Virus record (IMG/VR): IMGVR_UViG_3300030380_004378
Span: 1 to 47,411 of that record
DNA from: a virus
Direction: 5' to 3' (one strand)
Length of the DNA stretch: 47,411 nucleotides
Position 1 is the stretch's first letter. Each line of letters opens with the position of its first letter. The notes under the pieces were generated by a model, which was not told the DNA's origin, did not search any database, and saw nothing but the letters and a program-made list of their open reading frames with translations. Made by a program: the position numbers and the translations under genes. Below, one piece after another: positions 39,701-45,244 of this stretch.

Positions 39701-40564
39701 TCTTGTGAATATTTCAACTTCTGATACAGAAGCACTTGTATTTAAGTCATTTGATTTGAATATTGTTTGACCCACTAAATTTTGTGGTTCACCAGAGGAT
39801 ACTACTTCAGCAACTATGACTTCTCTACGAATAAATTCAGAACTGGACGGTTTGATTAAATTATTCTCTAAATCTAATATTTTTGCTTCTACACCGTATA
39901 ATACCTTGAATAAAATCCTGATTGATTCTTCAATACCTTTTGATTGATAAAATGATCTAGCAAATTTAACAAAGTTACCAACATCTAAATCAGATGTAAA
40001 ATCATTATTTTCAAGACCTGGTAAAAAGGTTTTCTTTAATTTCTTATAAAACTCTTGAATGAATAGAACAGATAAATTTGTAACTGTATCTCCAGATTCA
40101 TGATTTGATGATAATGTGTCCTCAAATGTTAATTTTTCTTTGTTGACATCTATTAAAGAAGAAGATACACCAACGCTATAACCTGTTATTCCACTAAAAC
40201 CACGAATACAACCCGTAAAGGATGTAGATGTAATACCAGTATAAGTTATTATTTCATCATTAATTTTTAATAAACCATATTCGTCTGGAAAACCTTTCGT
40301 GCTAGGAACACTTATAGTTGTATCAGTTGTATTAACTGCAGATGAAATACTCGTTACACCTACTATAACTTCAGGAACTAAATTATCAACTTTCAGATAT
40401 TGATCGAGATTATTAATTAAATCACTAGGACCACCTTGAAATTCCTGTGAAATGTAGTATTGTTTAAAAAATTCAACCGCATTAGGAAAATCAGCGAGTA
40501 CAAACTCAGGTAACTGATTTTCAATAATCGTATTGACCTTTATTCTTTTGTCAAATTGTGGCAT
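27722..40564 (-). CDS. Giant baseplate-region structural protein with YHYH domain (4280 residues), at the gp7 position
   Basis: A single uninterrupted frame of 12.8 kb, over a quarter of the window. The N-terminus MPQFDKRIKVNTIIENQLPE, FVLADFPNAVEFFKQYYISQ and LDVGNFVKFARSFYQSKGIE look like the start of cyanophage gp7-position proteins. A YHYH-type domain lies at about 1265-1345 (GWAYDGNPIYGPFGY, later NGRFCKTPEFPNGIYAYF). The remainder is beta-rich and repetitive: many copies of a unit like GSGYDxxPxVxxxxxGxGA, and repeated GVGT/GIGT turns. The C-terminal 300 residues again carry GSGY repeats and end RGLRSTGAIRVFGL. T4 gp7 (1032 residues) starts the wedge; the order gp25, gp6, this gene, gp8 is the T4 gp25/gp6/gp7/gp8 order, so a gp7-like role with large decorations is inferred. 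Confidence 0.85.
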   Translation of the reverse strand: MPQFDKRIKVNTIIENQLPEFVLADFPNAVEFFKQYYISQEFQGGPSDLINNLDQYLKVDNLVPEVIVGVTSISSAVNTTDTTISVPSTKGFPDEYGLLKINDEIITYTGITSTSFTGCIRGFSGITGYSVGVSSSLIDVNKEKLTFEDTLSSNHESGDTVTNLSVLFIQEFYKKLKKTFLPGLENNDFTSDLDVGNFVKFARSFYQSKGIEESIRILFKVLYGVEAKILDLENNLIKPSSSEFIRREVIVAEVVSSGEPQNLVGQTIFKSNDLNTSASVSEVEIFTRDSKSYYKLSLFVGFNDRDLIQGIFTIPGKTKALFNSQVNANVISVDSTVGFGTTGTVISGSNIIDYTSKTINQFFGCSGINVGINTSDDIRSNETIFGYENGNLSKRVDLRITGVLSELVTESDINLVNEGENLFVKNVGEKINNNNANYKEIFANSWKYNTSSRFQVEGQGPYTLKTPIDKSSLKVGDEFVILKRNEQVIIGSFNVKSIDTTLNTIDVENQNLTIPFQSNENYDIRRVIQKANSTGVEIQAGNETLISDVLNVYNDSNIDGYVASNSLPSYDITANVTEESFIGAGNSARFDGLNPLNNLYSFIRFNPPANTNIKLIQGDVVVYQPDGEQIVGLSSGRVYYVDPQPESAGSQISRIALYNSRSQIGSASTIQVGIGSTTVGSHNFILQRHANRKLDSDKILRRIPLSQNLFVTSNHDNTVNDVGILIDGVQIHSPISDDNIFFGPLKDVEVLNSGEGYDIINPPVINVESSSGVTALVEPILSGSVKEIFVDPQEFDIDEIINISLTGGNGSGCSLEPVLGARFREISFDSRDIFFNGGIDKDDETITFKTQHNLENGQKIFYKNEGNASIGIGNAYDSSNTITGTLSDGDPYFVRVVNPTTVRIFNNRVDALTGIAGINTVGLATDTAASGIHKFRTETKNTLLKVRVINGGSGYQHRKLRVDPAGISTSYNTINYINHGFSHGDIVEYSPTVGLGSTTPKAIQGLSTTTSYYVFKIDDDSFRLSDAGIGATVTSNFNRGKFVGLGSTGTGYQTFTYPEIKVNVEVSYGSTVTGTINFTPIVKGSFTGAYLYEKGTDYGSTILNHQIQPNISIQNGKDAELRAVISNGKIEDVIVTNQGSQYNSIPDIVIETTGQGIGAIIRPVISNGFLIDTVVINSGIGYDSLSTEVRVIETGKNALFGARVRNLTVNTTERFGDINLTSREDSLSFAVYGYSQASALNIEETFDIKANGEFDKITDHSPIIGWAYDGNPIYGPFGYSDPDNINSALKIISSSYKKDLAKVTNRPTGFNDGFFVNDFIFDGSGDLDIHNGRFCKTPEFPNGIYAYFATVGLSTFTNKIEGLYPYFVGDTYRSPLINDNLILNHDFDFNKSNLRRNTKPYNVSEEFADNDFIVESNETIRQISNVEAVTKGGINNIQILNGGSGYKVGDLTSFDHTDTEGSGFSAEVSEIVGIGISNIETSLTRFNNAIFTWNNSNEVQVNYLPVLEINNEDSVFISGLSTSISGLTDSFTIGVSTDTVSLGKSMTVGNLNGLIQDIFVNKIPSTVSVGGSIRIGVGNSTENLKVLNIYNTNKILRVFRNTGVAHTFGSNVDILNNRFTIPVKVNKFDSKVNDIVFFNGVESVGVGTDGVGYTTSYVVGETITQVSIPERAIYLPDHPFVTGQKVTLTRPNVSNAEFDVSPNDSAAGSFELPFSGQTSTDVFVIKKDENYIGIVTTRAGVANTSDGLYFLGNGINSGIGSGLYNFTTQYEQVLGDVDKVVSTVTTKVAAANTTTHNLQNGDVIKMNVVPNLSVGIGTTTPISVRYNSEFEKLIIDPTTFAAADVETNRLDLINHGFETGDKVLYDGNATGLSTGLYYVYKVSDRRIELGETLTDVTVSPIQTVSITANSGGANQSIAPINPRITVVKNQKLTFGLSSTTLADFDFKLFYDRELTNEYLSSQDSTNFNVVGVGTIGIGTSPDRPIVGAALTIQYSASSPEKLYYGLSKGGFISTSDTDVQNYSEIRFVDSIYNGEYKISGVTSETFNISPNVPEFLRYTELDCDKLEYSTRSKNVVGTIKEFKILSSGFNYKKLPQFNTVASKNGAGANIKALSGDVGRIQKVRIVDIGYEYSSDKTLSPEAFIPPIVNIDNLDVVNNVEIVSGGSNYSSAPNLLLFNPVSNTLIDDSSLKAISPNQTVSDVEVIAPINGLDSVIHKVVAINNSNGVGINSVIQAPFPNAGIITCFIETPTNGFVTEPFAIGDEVFVEGLLRIGEAGIGATQGGITTNTTITGDGFNSENHNYEFFDVVNYIAGTPSQLIFSLAGLTTNPGIAKTFQSGYATLINKKNYPDIRPIQERGQFELNERIIIDNQKTDLTVVEIRDDYIKLDGLFVIKKGDRIKGIISGVSAEILSIIDNKAKFKIDFSNRQEYGWLDDTGKLSEDYQVIPDNDYYQNLSYSVKSPIVWDDFVSPVNRLLHPAGLKNFADASIQNNAKIKIGTASTSLSTIILDVVNENSRVDAINNFDYVKDFDILNNKSKNLQFTTKILTDFSRCISNRVLIHDDISSEFSSVGFSANNSVIEKITADFGNYLIQIVDPDTFDTQFSEVVVLSDEDDIILFDKTLDFTTLKLGDLKTEITAGGDKNLLFEPVEKFTKDHDIKILKIDFNTDLVGINTNSIGSVKQTGSNIGVTSGTTASIVEFPRSDFNTLYANIYVEDSVTKDVNYNEVIVDFDGNNTSISQIYVDKKLSNSQSAVGIITAKLENNLIKLQVDNNLNNSLEVRSNIVGLGTTTSGIGTYRFSVSDQPAGAERSVRLESGYSTGTSSVITYATLNKLIDSTSKSLVRVSCGETSAVHQIVSIRDADDILTVQYPFVSMGSTTGIGTFGGEISGNDINLRFYPDSEFTSLIEVQSYNQIFYTDNDFDNTPPKLSHGTVSQEVFLSTYDGLEGRRANKTKFDLKFDGTPIYSKIFNPNSGILSTSTGVFTIPNHFFNTNEELTYTFDSTFIGIAATALSIGSTANTAGVVTTILPTTVFAKVIDENQFQLFSRPEYVAAGAAITFTGIGTGNAHKLTMNKQLTKTIIGLDGVVQQPITFTSIAHTLDANISATDTQFVLSGIGSIQPSDVLKVNNEFMKIEQVGFSSLPTGIINDAEDVAAGIATLPVVKVQRGVLGVNAATHSASDNARVHRGSFNIVDSSVHFIEPPKGNTRSRRSDTNLPFVKADFSGRTFLRSDYTTNMLFDDVSDDFTGIGKTYSLTVGGANTSSGIGVGNGVLFINGIFQTPLTTNNDGHNYEFIADTTAGVSTVQFTGITSENGQFIISESDINQNQVPRGGLIVSLGSTPGLGYAPLVGAKASLFKNASGAITSVVGIATTSGVNYGISTAAYDNITGIITVTTNKVHGFALERPNTVQLKDLEFSCVGYSGVTTTIFQDHERPLFLTGIVSERTFEVQAGPSTIVHTYVGGGNAFEFFEDNTFGSGYRGGTVAIGVTDQAYVHRFVSSGIGSIRKGSFAASGGNAFTATNADYESHSGLLKLTIPSHGLTTSDTVGIDTGGLVFKCSKDGFFGNHPYPRGLSITSNPNGDPIAGIQTAIREVTTNTITIFVGQGGGGGNGANITATVGVGGTLAFNIVSAGTSYVNPRLIIPEPIYENLQVEGISRLGIGATTDTGSNLLLNVEVGASRTSVGIGSTLFEINKFSITRPGHSFKIGDKFRPVGLVTASHLSAPIQEFELEVLEVFRDKFSAWQFGEIDFIDSISNLQDGQKVRFPLFFNGQILSFEKDLSNATSQLIDLDAVLLIFINGVLQKPKESYQFEGGSTFTFSEPPDSGDKVDIFFYKGQDGVDVLIQDVQEFVKIGDEFRVLKNEAIGITTSQQSDRIVKQILGADLVETDIYTGIGVDETNNKPVRWEKQKVDIVLNGEVVNKTRSSIEPQIYPTAKIIGDLSVTSGKGTGANDGIFVDDATSFHYEKERYSQSGDGKVDALISSGSIGVGAAVTATVSGLGSITALTIGTAGSGYSGNVAIKFADPVGVGTTATATAVVTNGSVTSTTITNAGAGYTFTNPPQTIIELPSFQTEKINTIANVEGYTGIITGIQQTTRSGGGPALKFFFNAVTQNANGVLENVDADKLKVGYPILVTGTKVGNGLTSINGVNASTVGIGTTFIDNIYVVKTISENGSLGEIVCDVHTNSASSISGINTVGFHSTGQSGLTTSLGTINWGRLYGANLVRSANPISIGVTGLTVDAGLSTFPTIQRKNHVNTSVRGLRSTGAIRVFGL

Positions 40565-40567
40565 AAA

Positions 40568-42514
40568 TTATTTCCTCTCTAAGACTCCATTTGAGTAACT
40601 TGAAGTAAAGTAATCTCTTGTAAATACAACACCTGAAACATCCTCTCCTGATGCAATTACGTCTCTCACCATATTTATGGAGCTATTAGAAGTGTTAAAA
40701 CTGACAAATAAATCTTTTAATCCAACAACATCATTTGATTCAGGAAATGCCTGAACTTCAACTATATTGTTTTCTGATTGTGTTGATGCAAAATTAATCG
40801 TGTTTAGTAGGACTTCACCTTTTTTATAATCTACACCACCAGCATCTTTAACAAGCACAACTTGTTGATTTTTATTATTTTTAGCAACAACACTTATTTT
40901 TCCCTTAAAACTACCATCTAAGTTGCCTGATGCGTCTTTGTTTGGAACATCGGTTAAGTATGCTATTTGATTTGATCCTGTCAATGTAAATCCTGTGCTC
41001 TTTATATTAAATCCTGCAGGATTAATGTTAAATCGATTTCCAAAACACAATTCATACTGAGCAAATTGATTCAATAATGCCTTTAAGTCTCTTCTAATTA
41101 TTACTTTTGTGATGTTTGATGTAATACCATCATCAACACGGTCAATTAATTGGTTTATTTTACTATATTTGAATCTTCCTCCAAATTTGTTTATTTCAAC
41201 ATTGTCGGCATACAACTTCAATGAGGATATAATAGATGATCTTAAATTATCTGGTGATGCCACCTGTGCTGGATTATAATATACAGTTGAATCAAGTTCC
41301 ACATATAGTATCTTCAAGTCAACTATTTCAGAATTGATACCAGCAATAGCGTAACTCTTGAGTTTGTTTTTAATTTGTGTTTTATCAAAATCTGATACAA
41401 AAGTTCCATTTTTTGGTTTTATGCTAATCTGCACTTTTCCAAATTGTGGGGGATCTAACTCTTCACCTCCTATGACTGCAACTGACTCAGTTTGTGGATA
41501 TATTTGAGAAATAATTGCTTCATAATCTCTTGGTGTAACTGCCCTGTATTGTGCTGAATAGAGTCTAGGAGCAAAATACTTAATAGACGACACATCTTCA
41601 ACTTCAGAACCATTAGAAGCGTTACTGACAGTCGTTATGTTGATGTTGTCGATTGGCACAAAGAAGTCACCGCTATCTTTTACAAAAGTTCCTTGAAAAC
41701 TGAAATTAGCAGGACCATTACCTTCGATTCCATCAGTAACAATGTAAGTTGCTGTTACTGTTTGACGATTTTCTAACTTTTTACCAAAAAAACCATCTCC
41801 GAATAATATTTCGTATTTTTCATCTTGAACCTCTTGCACCAAATAGATTTCAGATGTTTTATTCAGTGATAGTATATTATCAACTTGCGAATATTTACGA
41901 CCAAGAGATGTTTCATCAGGAAGTGACACGTAAACTCTTAAACTTGAACTATCAATGTTTGGAGAATCAATGATAAATCTTTGATCTAAACTTGTGTCAA
42001 CAAGATAGGTGCGACTTAAGTAAGTTCCCTCAAAAATTGTTATTTCATCATCAAACTGTGCAAAAGAATTGCCTCCGACCAACTTTACTCTTGAAGAGGT
42101 TATCTCATCGGGTATTGAAAATCTAAAGGTGGTGTTATCATTATTACCGACACATATTAAACCAGGTCTTAGTTTAATGAAGGCAGGAGTGGCAGAATTT
42201 GTTGGTCCTAAATTTATATCATCAATCTTAATCCTCGCTGTTGCAGCGGTTCTAGAGCGTGGTACATATCCAATGTTACGAGCAAGTGAAACAACATTCT
42301 CACGAACTGTAGCAGAGTCTAAAAAAGACTCATTAACGACTAGATTAGCGTTGAATGCATTAATATAGGTATTATAAGCAAGGGTATCAATTAAAACAGA
42401 AAAATTAGAACCCTCAAAATCAAAATCAGTGAAATTCGAGTTTGATCTTAAAAAATCTTTGATTTGTACTTTGATTTCATCAAAGTCTAAATTAGTAAAT
42501 TGAAAAGCGGGCAT
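40568..42514 (-). CDS. 6: Baseplate wedge protein gp6
   Basis: A 648-residue protein, close to T4 gp6 (660). It opens MPAFQFTNLDFDEIKVQIKD, with FLRSNSNFTDFDFEGSNFSV, and has VVNESFLDSATVRENVVSLA and RNIGYVPRSRTAATARIKID (about residues 80-119), typical of gp6/J-like baseplate proteins. The central part includes YEILFGDGFFGKKLENRQTV and APRLYSAQYRAVTPRDYEAI. Gp6 dimers form the continuous ring that holds the six wedges together. It is separated from gp25 by one base and from the giant gene by three, so all three are probably cotranscribed. Confidence 0.96.
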   Translation of the reverse strand: MPAFQFTNLDFDEIKVQIKDFLRSNSNFTDFDFEGSNFSVLIDTLAYNTYINAFNANLVVNESFLDSATVRENVVSLARNIGYVPRSRTAATARIKIDDINLGPTNSATPAFIKLRPGLICVGNNDNTTFRFSIPDEITSSRVKLVGGNSFAQFDDEITIFEGTYLSRTYLVDTSLDQRFIIDSPNIDSSSLRVYVSLPDETSLGRKYSQVDNILSLNKTSEIYLVQEVQDEKYEILFGDGFFGKKLENRQTVTATYIVTDGIEGNGPANFSFQGTFVKDSGDFFVPIDNINITTVSNASNGSEVEDVSSIKYFAPRLYSAQYRAVTPRDYEAIISQIYPQTESVAVIGGEELDPPQFGKVQISIKPKNGTFVSDFDKTQIKNKLKSYAIAGINSEIVDLKILYVELDSTVYYNPAQVASPDNLRSSIISSLKLYADNVEINKFGGRFKYSKINQLIDRVDDGITSNITKVIIRRDLKALLNQFAQYELCFGNRFNINPAGFNIKSTGFTLTGSNQIAYLTDVPNKDASGNLDGSFKGKISVVAKNNKNQQVVLVKDAGGVDYKKGEVLLNTINFASTQSENNIVEVQAFPESNDVVGLKDLFVSFNTSNSSINMVRDVIASGEDVSGVVFTRDYFTSSYSNGVLERK

Positions 42515-42515
42515 A

Positions 42516-42917
42516 TTATCTTGTTGGTTCTAAAATAAATGTGAATTCTTGAGGTGGAGTCTCTAAACCATCGATAGTAAAGATAACTTTTACTTCAAGT
42601 GCATTACGATCAGGTAGTCCATCAACCTCAATACCAATGTTATCTACTCTTGATTCATATCGTCTAATCGTAGATCTTATTTGATCTTCGATTATAGTAA
42701 CTGTAGTAGATTGAAAGTTGTCAAAGAGTGAACTTCTTATATCTGTACCAAGTTTAGAGTCAAAAAACCTTTCAGAAGGTATTGTTTCAACCAAATTCCT
42801 AACTGATCTGGCAATTGCACGTTCATTTAGAATTACAGGAAGATCTTTTGTCACTGGATGAGGTGAAAAAGACAAACTTATATCCTTAAATCTTCTTGAT
42901 GTGCGTTGAGTCGCCAT
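42516..42917 (-). CDS. 25: Baseplate wedge protein gp25
   Basis: A 133-residue protein, equal in length to T4 gp25 (132). It has SFSPHPVTKDLPVILNERAI, ARSVRNLVETIPSERFFDSK and LGTDIRSSLFDN, the conserved core of the gp25 family, which starts sheath assembly on the baseplate by offering a sheath-like handshake fold. Despite the old lysozyme label, no catalytic function should be assumed. An exact late promoter is 20 bases upstream, and gp6 follows by one base. Confidence 0.96.
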   Translation of the reverse strand: MATQRTSRRFKDISLSFSPHPVTKDLPVILNERAIARSVRNLVETIPSERFFDSKLGTDIRSSLFDNFQSTTVTIIEDQIRSTIRRYESRVDNIGIEVDGLPDRNALEVKVIFTIDGLETPPQEFTFILEPTR

Positions 42918-42936
42918 TAAATGATACTTTTAGATT

Positions 42937-42944
42937 TATTTATA
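42937..42944 (-). promoter_or_regulatory. T4-type late promoter upstream of gp25
   Basis: Exact TATAAATA on the minus strand, between the end of the speD-like gene (42953) and gp25 (42917). It marks the start of the late structural block in this window. Confidence 0.78.
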
Positions 42945-42952
42945 CCCAATCA

Positions 42953-43735
42953 CTAACGATTTAATAATCTAATTCGATGTTTTTTTGATTTTAATGCTTC
43001 AATCACATATTTTGCGATTATTTCTGGATCTTTATCCCCGCAAGTGTAAAAATCAGCAGTAAAACACCCTTTTTCAGGCCATGTATGAAGAGAAACATGA
43101 CTTTCTGCCAGTGCAAAGAGGATTGTAACACCATGCGGAGTAAATTTATGGATTATAGTGTTTAATATTTTGCTTTTTGACTTGATTATACCATTGAAGA
43201 AAATATCCTTCATAAATTGATAATCATTTAAGGTATCAGAGTCAACATCATACACTTCAAGAAGCAAATGTTTGCCCATAGAGTGAAAAACTTTGTCAAA
43301 ATCATCTTCGAGAACTTCTTCAAGGTAATTTTCGTCCCAATAATCGTAATATTTTGTTTTTGCAAGTTTTTTTCTTGCTTCTGTAAGATCTTCCTTCGGT
43401 TGACAGAGAACTAAGTTGTATTTTCCGTTATTTGTCTGCACACCATTGATAAAAGTTTTGGATTTTCGATGATCTGCAATGAATTTATGTGTTTTATAGA
43501 CTCGATTATAGTCATCTACCATTGCATAGAGGAAATCTGAGTCATGATCGTCTTCAACAGCGTAAATTACAACGTCCCAACCAACTCTTGGACGCACTTT
43601 TCTTAATTCTTCTTCTAAAATGATAAATTTTGATGCTGATGCATAAGGACACACCGCAAAATTACCTAATTCTGGTCGAATTTCAGATAATTTAGTTATC
43701 CAATCTAAAATATACTTATTTTTCTTCTCGTTCAT
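42953..43735 (-). CDS. speD: Fusion of an unknown N-terminal domain with S-adenosylmethionine decarboxylase (SpeD)
   Basis: The C-terminal part (from MGKHLLLEVYDV) is the bacterial AdoMet decarboxylase proenzyme. AESHVSLHTWPE holds the self-cleavage site between Glu and Ser, the Ser becoming the pyruvoyl cofactor; the catalytic His and the Cys of DFYTCGDKDPE are present. The enzyme makes decarboxylated AdoMet for spermidine synthesis; speD is a known metabolic gene in cyanophages. The first 145 residues (KYILDWITKLSEIRPELGNF, CPYA, DYYDYWDENYLEE-like acidic end) form a separate domain I do not recognise. I use MNEKKNKY at 43735, which overlaps the upstream gene by 20 bases. A start nine codons earlier at 43762 has a good GGGAG ribosome site but a 47-base overlap, so either may be used. 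Confidence 0.88.
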   Translation of the reverse strand: MNEKKNKYILDWITKLSEIRPELGNFAVCPYASASKFIILEEELRKVRPRVGWDVVIYAVEDDHDSDFLYAMVDDYNRVYKTHKFIADHRKSKTFINGVQTNNGKYNLVLCQPKEDLTEARKKLAKTKYYDYWDENYLEEVLEDDFDKVFHSMGKHLLLEVYDVDSDTLNDYQFMKDIFFNGIIKSKSKILNTIIHKFTPHGVTILFALAESHVSLHTWPEKGCFTADFYTCGDKDPEIIAKYVIEALKSKKHRIRLLNR

Positions 43736-44372
43736 CAGGTGTAGTCCAGAAATAATCATCACAATCTCCCAATCGACCCCAATTTACGTCATTTTCAACC
43801 TCAAAGATGCGTGTTGATACCTTAAAGTCAGGAGTTTTAACAGGATCAGGTGTCATTGAAGTATCAAAGATGCGACAACGGTTGTTTGGATAGAGACAAT
43901 ACTGCCCGTTACGAAGTTCAATCAAATTAAATGACTTATGTTCGTCAGGCATCTCACTTGTTGATGGATCAATCTGGTCAAAGTCACCATGATAGTTGTC
44001 TAAAGTGCAAATATACTGTCCTTTTTGATTGCCAAAGTGTCTTGTGCGACATTCCCACTCCATTGGAGCAACAAATTGCTTGACAATCACTGTAAAATCA
44101 TAGTCCATACAGTTCCAAAACTGTAGATTCACCAAATCCATATCAGGATCTGGTTTCTCAGGTCGTGATAAAAAGGCAGAGATAGGTAATTTATCATACA
44201 TTGCACCATATTCAGGTAGATAAGTCTCAAAATAGAAGGCACGACCTTGTATTGACTTGGCACATACCCAGATTCCCTCTACAAATTCACCATGTCCTGA
44301 TTGAAAGTCAGTTAAATATTCTTTTCTTACCCATACCTTTTTGGTTGGAAGGTTTCCAATTAGTTTTGCCAT
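43716..44372 (-). CDS. Conserved cyanophage hypothetical protein (218 residues)
   Basis: A 218-residue soluble protein, MAKLIGNLPTKKVWVRKEYL to DYFWTTPDEREEK. Aromatic-rich beta segments (AFYFETYLPEYGAMYDKLPI, MDLVNLQFWNCMDYDFTVIV) and a region with GQYCLYPNNRCRIFDTSMTP are visible. There is no signal peptide or membrane segment. I recognise it as a protein of T4-like cyanophages found beside speD-like genes, without an assigned function. It overlaps the upstream gene by 13 bases and the downstream speD fusion by at least 20, so translation of the cluster is coupled. Confidence 0.8.
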   Translation of the reverse strand: MAKLIGNLPTKKVWVRKEYLTDFQSGHGEFVEGIWVCAKSIQGRAFYFETYLPEYGAMYDKLPISAFLSRPEKPDPDMDLVNLQFWNCMDYDFTVIVKQFVAPMEWECRTRHFGNQKGQYICTLDNYHGDFDQIDPSTSEMPDEHKSFNLIELRNGQYCLYPNNRCRIFDTSMTPDPVKTPDFKVSTRIFEVENDVNWGRLGDCDDYFWTTPDEREEK

Positions 44373-44800
44373 GTCTCAAAGAAGTTAGAAATTTCGTATC
44401 CGTCTAATTTTTTCTTATATTCCGCCTCTTCACCCAAATAATAGTAATCATATCCCAATTTCTTATACATTGCAATTTCACTTTGATTTGCAATATGTCC
44501 CAGTCTCAGTTTTTTATTCTTATAATCCCATGCAAACTGATCTGCCCAAACACTATTTACACTCTTAAATTTATAAGCAAGAGTAAATGCTGCAAGTTCA
44601 TTTCCATCATAGTAACCGATGATATCCGTATGAGGTAACTCAAACTCTTCAAGAAAGATTGGAACCACATCCGTAAACTTTTTATAGGTAACATACTTCC
44701 GATATATCTCAAGACATTTATGAAAAGCAGAACTATCAAGAATACGGTAGTTATGATACTCTTGATAGTTCGTGTCCTGAAGTCGTATTCGACAATACAT
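44360..44800 (-). CDS. Acyltransferase-like (GNAT or arginyl-transferase fold) protein
   Basis: A 146-residue protein. The segments VPIFLEEFELPHTDIIGYYD, GNELAAFTLAYKFKSVNSVW, QFAWDYKNKKLRLGH and YKKLGYDYYYLGEEAEYKKK follow the pattern of acyl-CoA or aminoacyl-tRNA transferases: a strand with a self-description (GYYDGNELAAF), a Q-F-A-W-D-Y strand, and an A-x-Y-K-K-x-G-Y-x-Y-Y-Y-L-G helix-strand. The YYLG followed by a Lys-rich loop is also seen in the C-terminal part of arginyl-tRNA-protein transferases. The fold is inferred and the substrate unknown. The ATG overlaps the stop of the 48-codon gene (TAATG). Confidence 0.7.
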   Translation of the reverse strand: MYCRIRLQDTNYQEYHNYRILDSSAFHKCLEIYRKYVTYKKFTDVVPIFLEEFELPHTDIIGYYDGNELAAFTLAYKFKSVNSVWADQFAWDYKNKKLRLGHIANQSEIAMYKKLGYDYYYLGEEAEYKKKLDGYEISNFFETWQN

Positions 44801-44946
44801 TATTTGTGTTTTAAGTAAATTGAGGAACGATAGTCAGTAATTAAATACCGACAATATTCGTTCCCATTGTGATAAAAATCGTCAGACATATCAACGGGTA
44901 TATTACCACGTTGTCCATACTTATCGATTCTTTGAAGTCTTTTCAT
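44800..44946 (-). CDS. Tiny hypothetical protein (48 residues)
   Basis: A short frame: ATG at 44946 overlapping the TGA of the preceding 46-codon gene, and a TAA overlapping the ATG of the acyltransferase-like gene (TAATG). The product is MKRLQRIDKYGQRGNIPVDM, then a Tyr/Asp/Asn-rich part (DDFYHNGNEYCRYLITDYRS) and YLKHK. No hydrophobic segment is present and no family is recognised. Exact start-stop overlaps on both sides in a tightly packed cluster argue that it is translated. Confidence 0.65.
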   Translation of the reverse strand: MKRLQRIDKYGQRGNIPVDMSDDFYHNGNEYCRYLITDYRSSIYLKHK

Positions 44947-45083
44947 CCTTGTCCACGGTATCTCTTACGAGCCGAGTTACGAGAGGTCGCTGAGTATTTA
45001 GAGTGCTTTCCTCTTCCTTGTCGAGTCTTTTTCGGACGAGCATCACGATTATAAGATGCTCCGCTTAACATTCCCTTTGCCAT
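44943..45083 (-). CDS. Tiny very basic protein (46 residues)
   Basis: ATG at 45083 overlaps the TAA of the preceding gene (TAATG) and the stop at 44943 overlaps the next ATG. The product MAKGMLSGASYNRDARPKKT and RQGRGKHSKYSATSRNSARK is almost all polar, with about a quarter of residues Arg or Lys and no acidic stretch. It is probably disordered and nucleic-acid binding. The coding signal is the exact coupling on both sides. No family is recognised. Confidence 0.65.
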   Translation of the reverse strand: MAKGMLSGASYNRDARPKKTRQGRGKHSKYSATSRNSARKRYRGQG

Positions 45084-45244
45084 TAATTTTCCTCCTTGAT
45101 AGGTTCATAAGTAATTTGTTTGCTGATCTTCTCACCAGTAACGTATTGTTCGACAGCAAAATCTTCAAGACGATCAAGTAATTCACTCTCTGATAAATCC
45201 CAGAAAATGATCTTACCGTTGCGTAGAAGGTTGTAACGTGTCAT
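45083..45244 (-). CDS. Small hypothetical protein (53 residues)
   Basis: I start at MTRYNLLRNGKIIFWDLSES (45244), whose ATG overlaps the stop of the glycosyltransferase-like gene (TAATG), rather than 48 bases upstream inside it. The product is small and acidic (SELLDRLEDFAVEQYVTGEK), with a helix-forming middle and no Cys. Its stop overlaps the next ATG, continuing the coupling chain. I do not recognise a family. Confidence 0.75.
   Translation of the reverse strand: MTRYNLLRNGKIIFWDLSESELLDRLEDFAVEQYVTGEKISKQITYEPIKEEN

Noticed and set aside
27722-40564. CRISPR-like or tandem DNA repeats in the giant gene
   Set aside because: The repeats are protein-level (GSGY-type units) and vary in DNA sequence and spacing.
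42516-42917. Lysozyme activity for gp25
   Set aside because: The old family label is lysozyme-like, but the protein is a structural sheath initiator and I see no catalytic residues to support an enzyme call.
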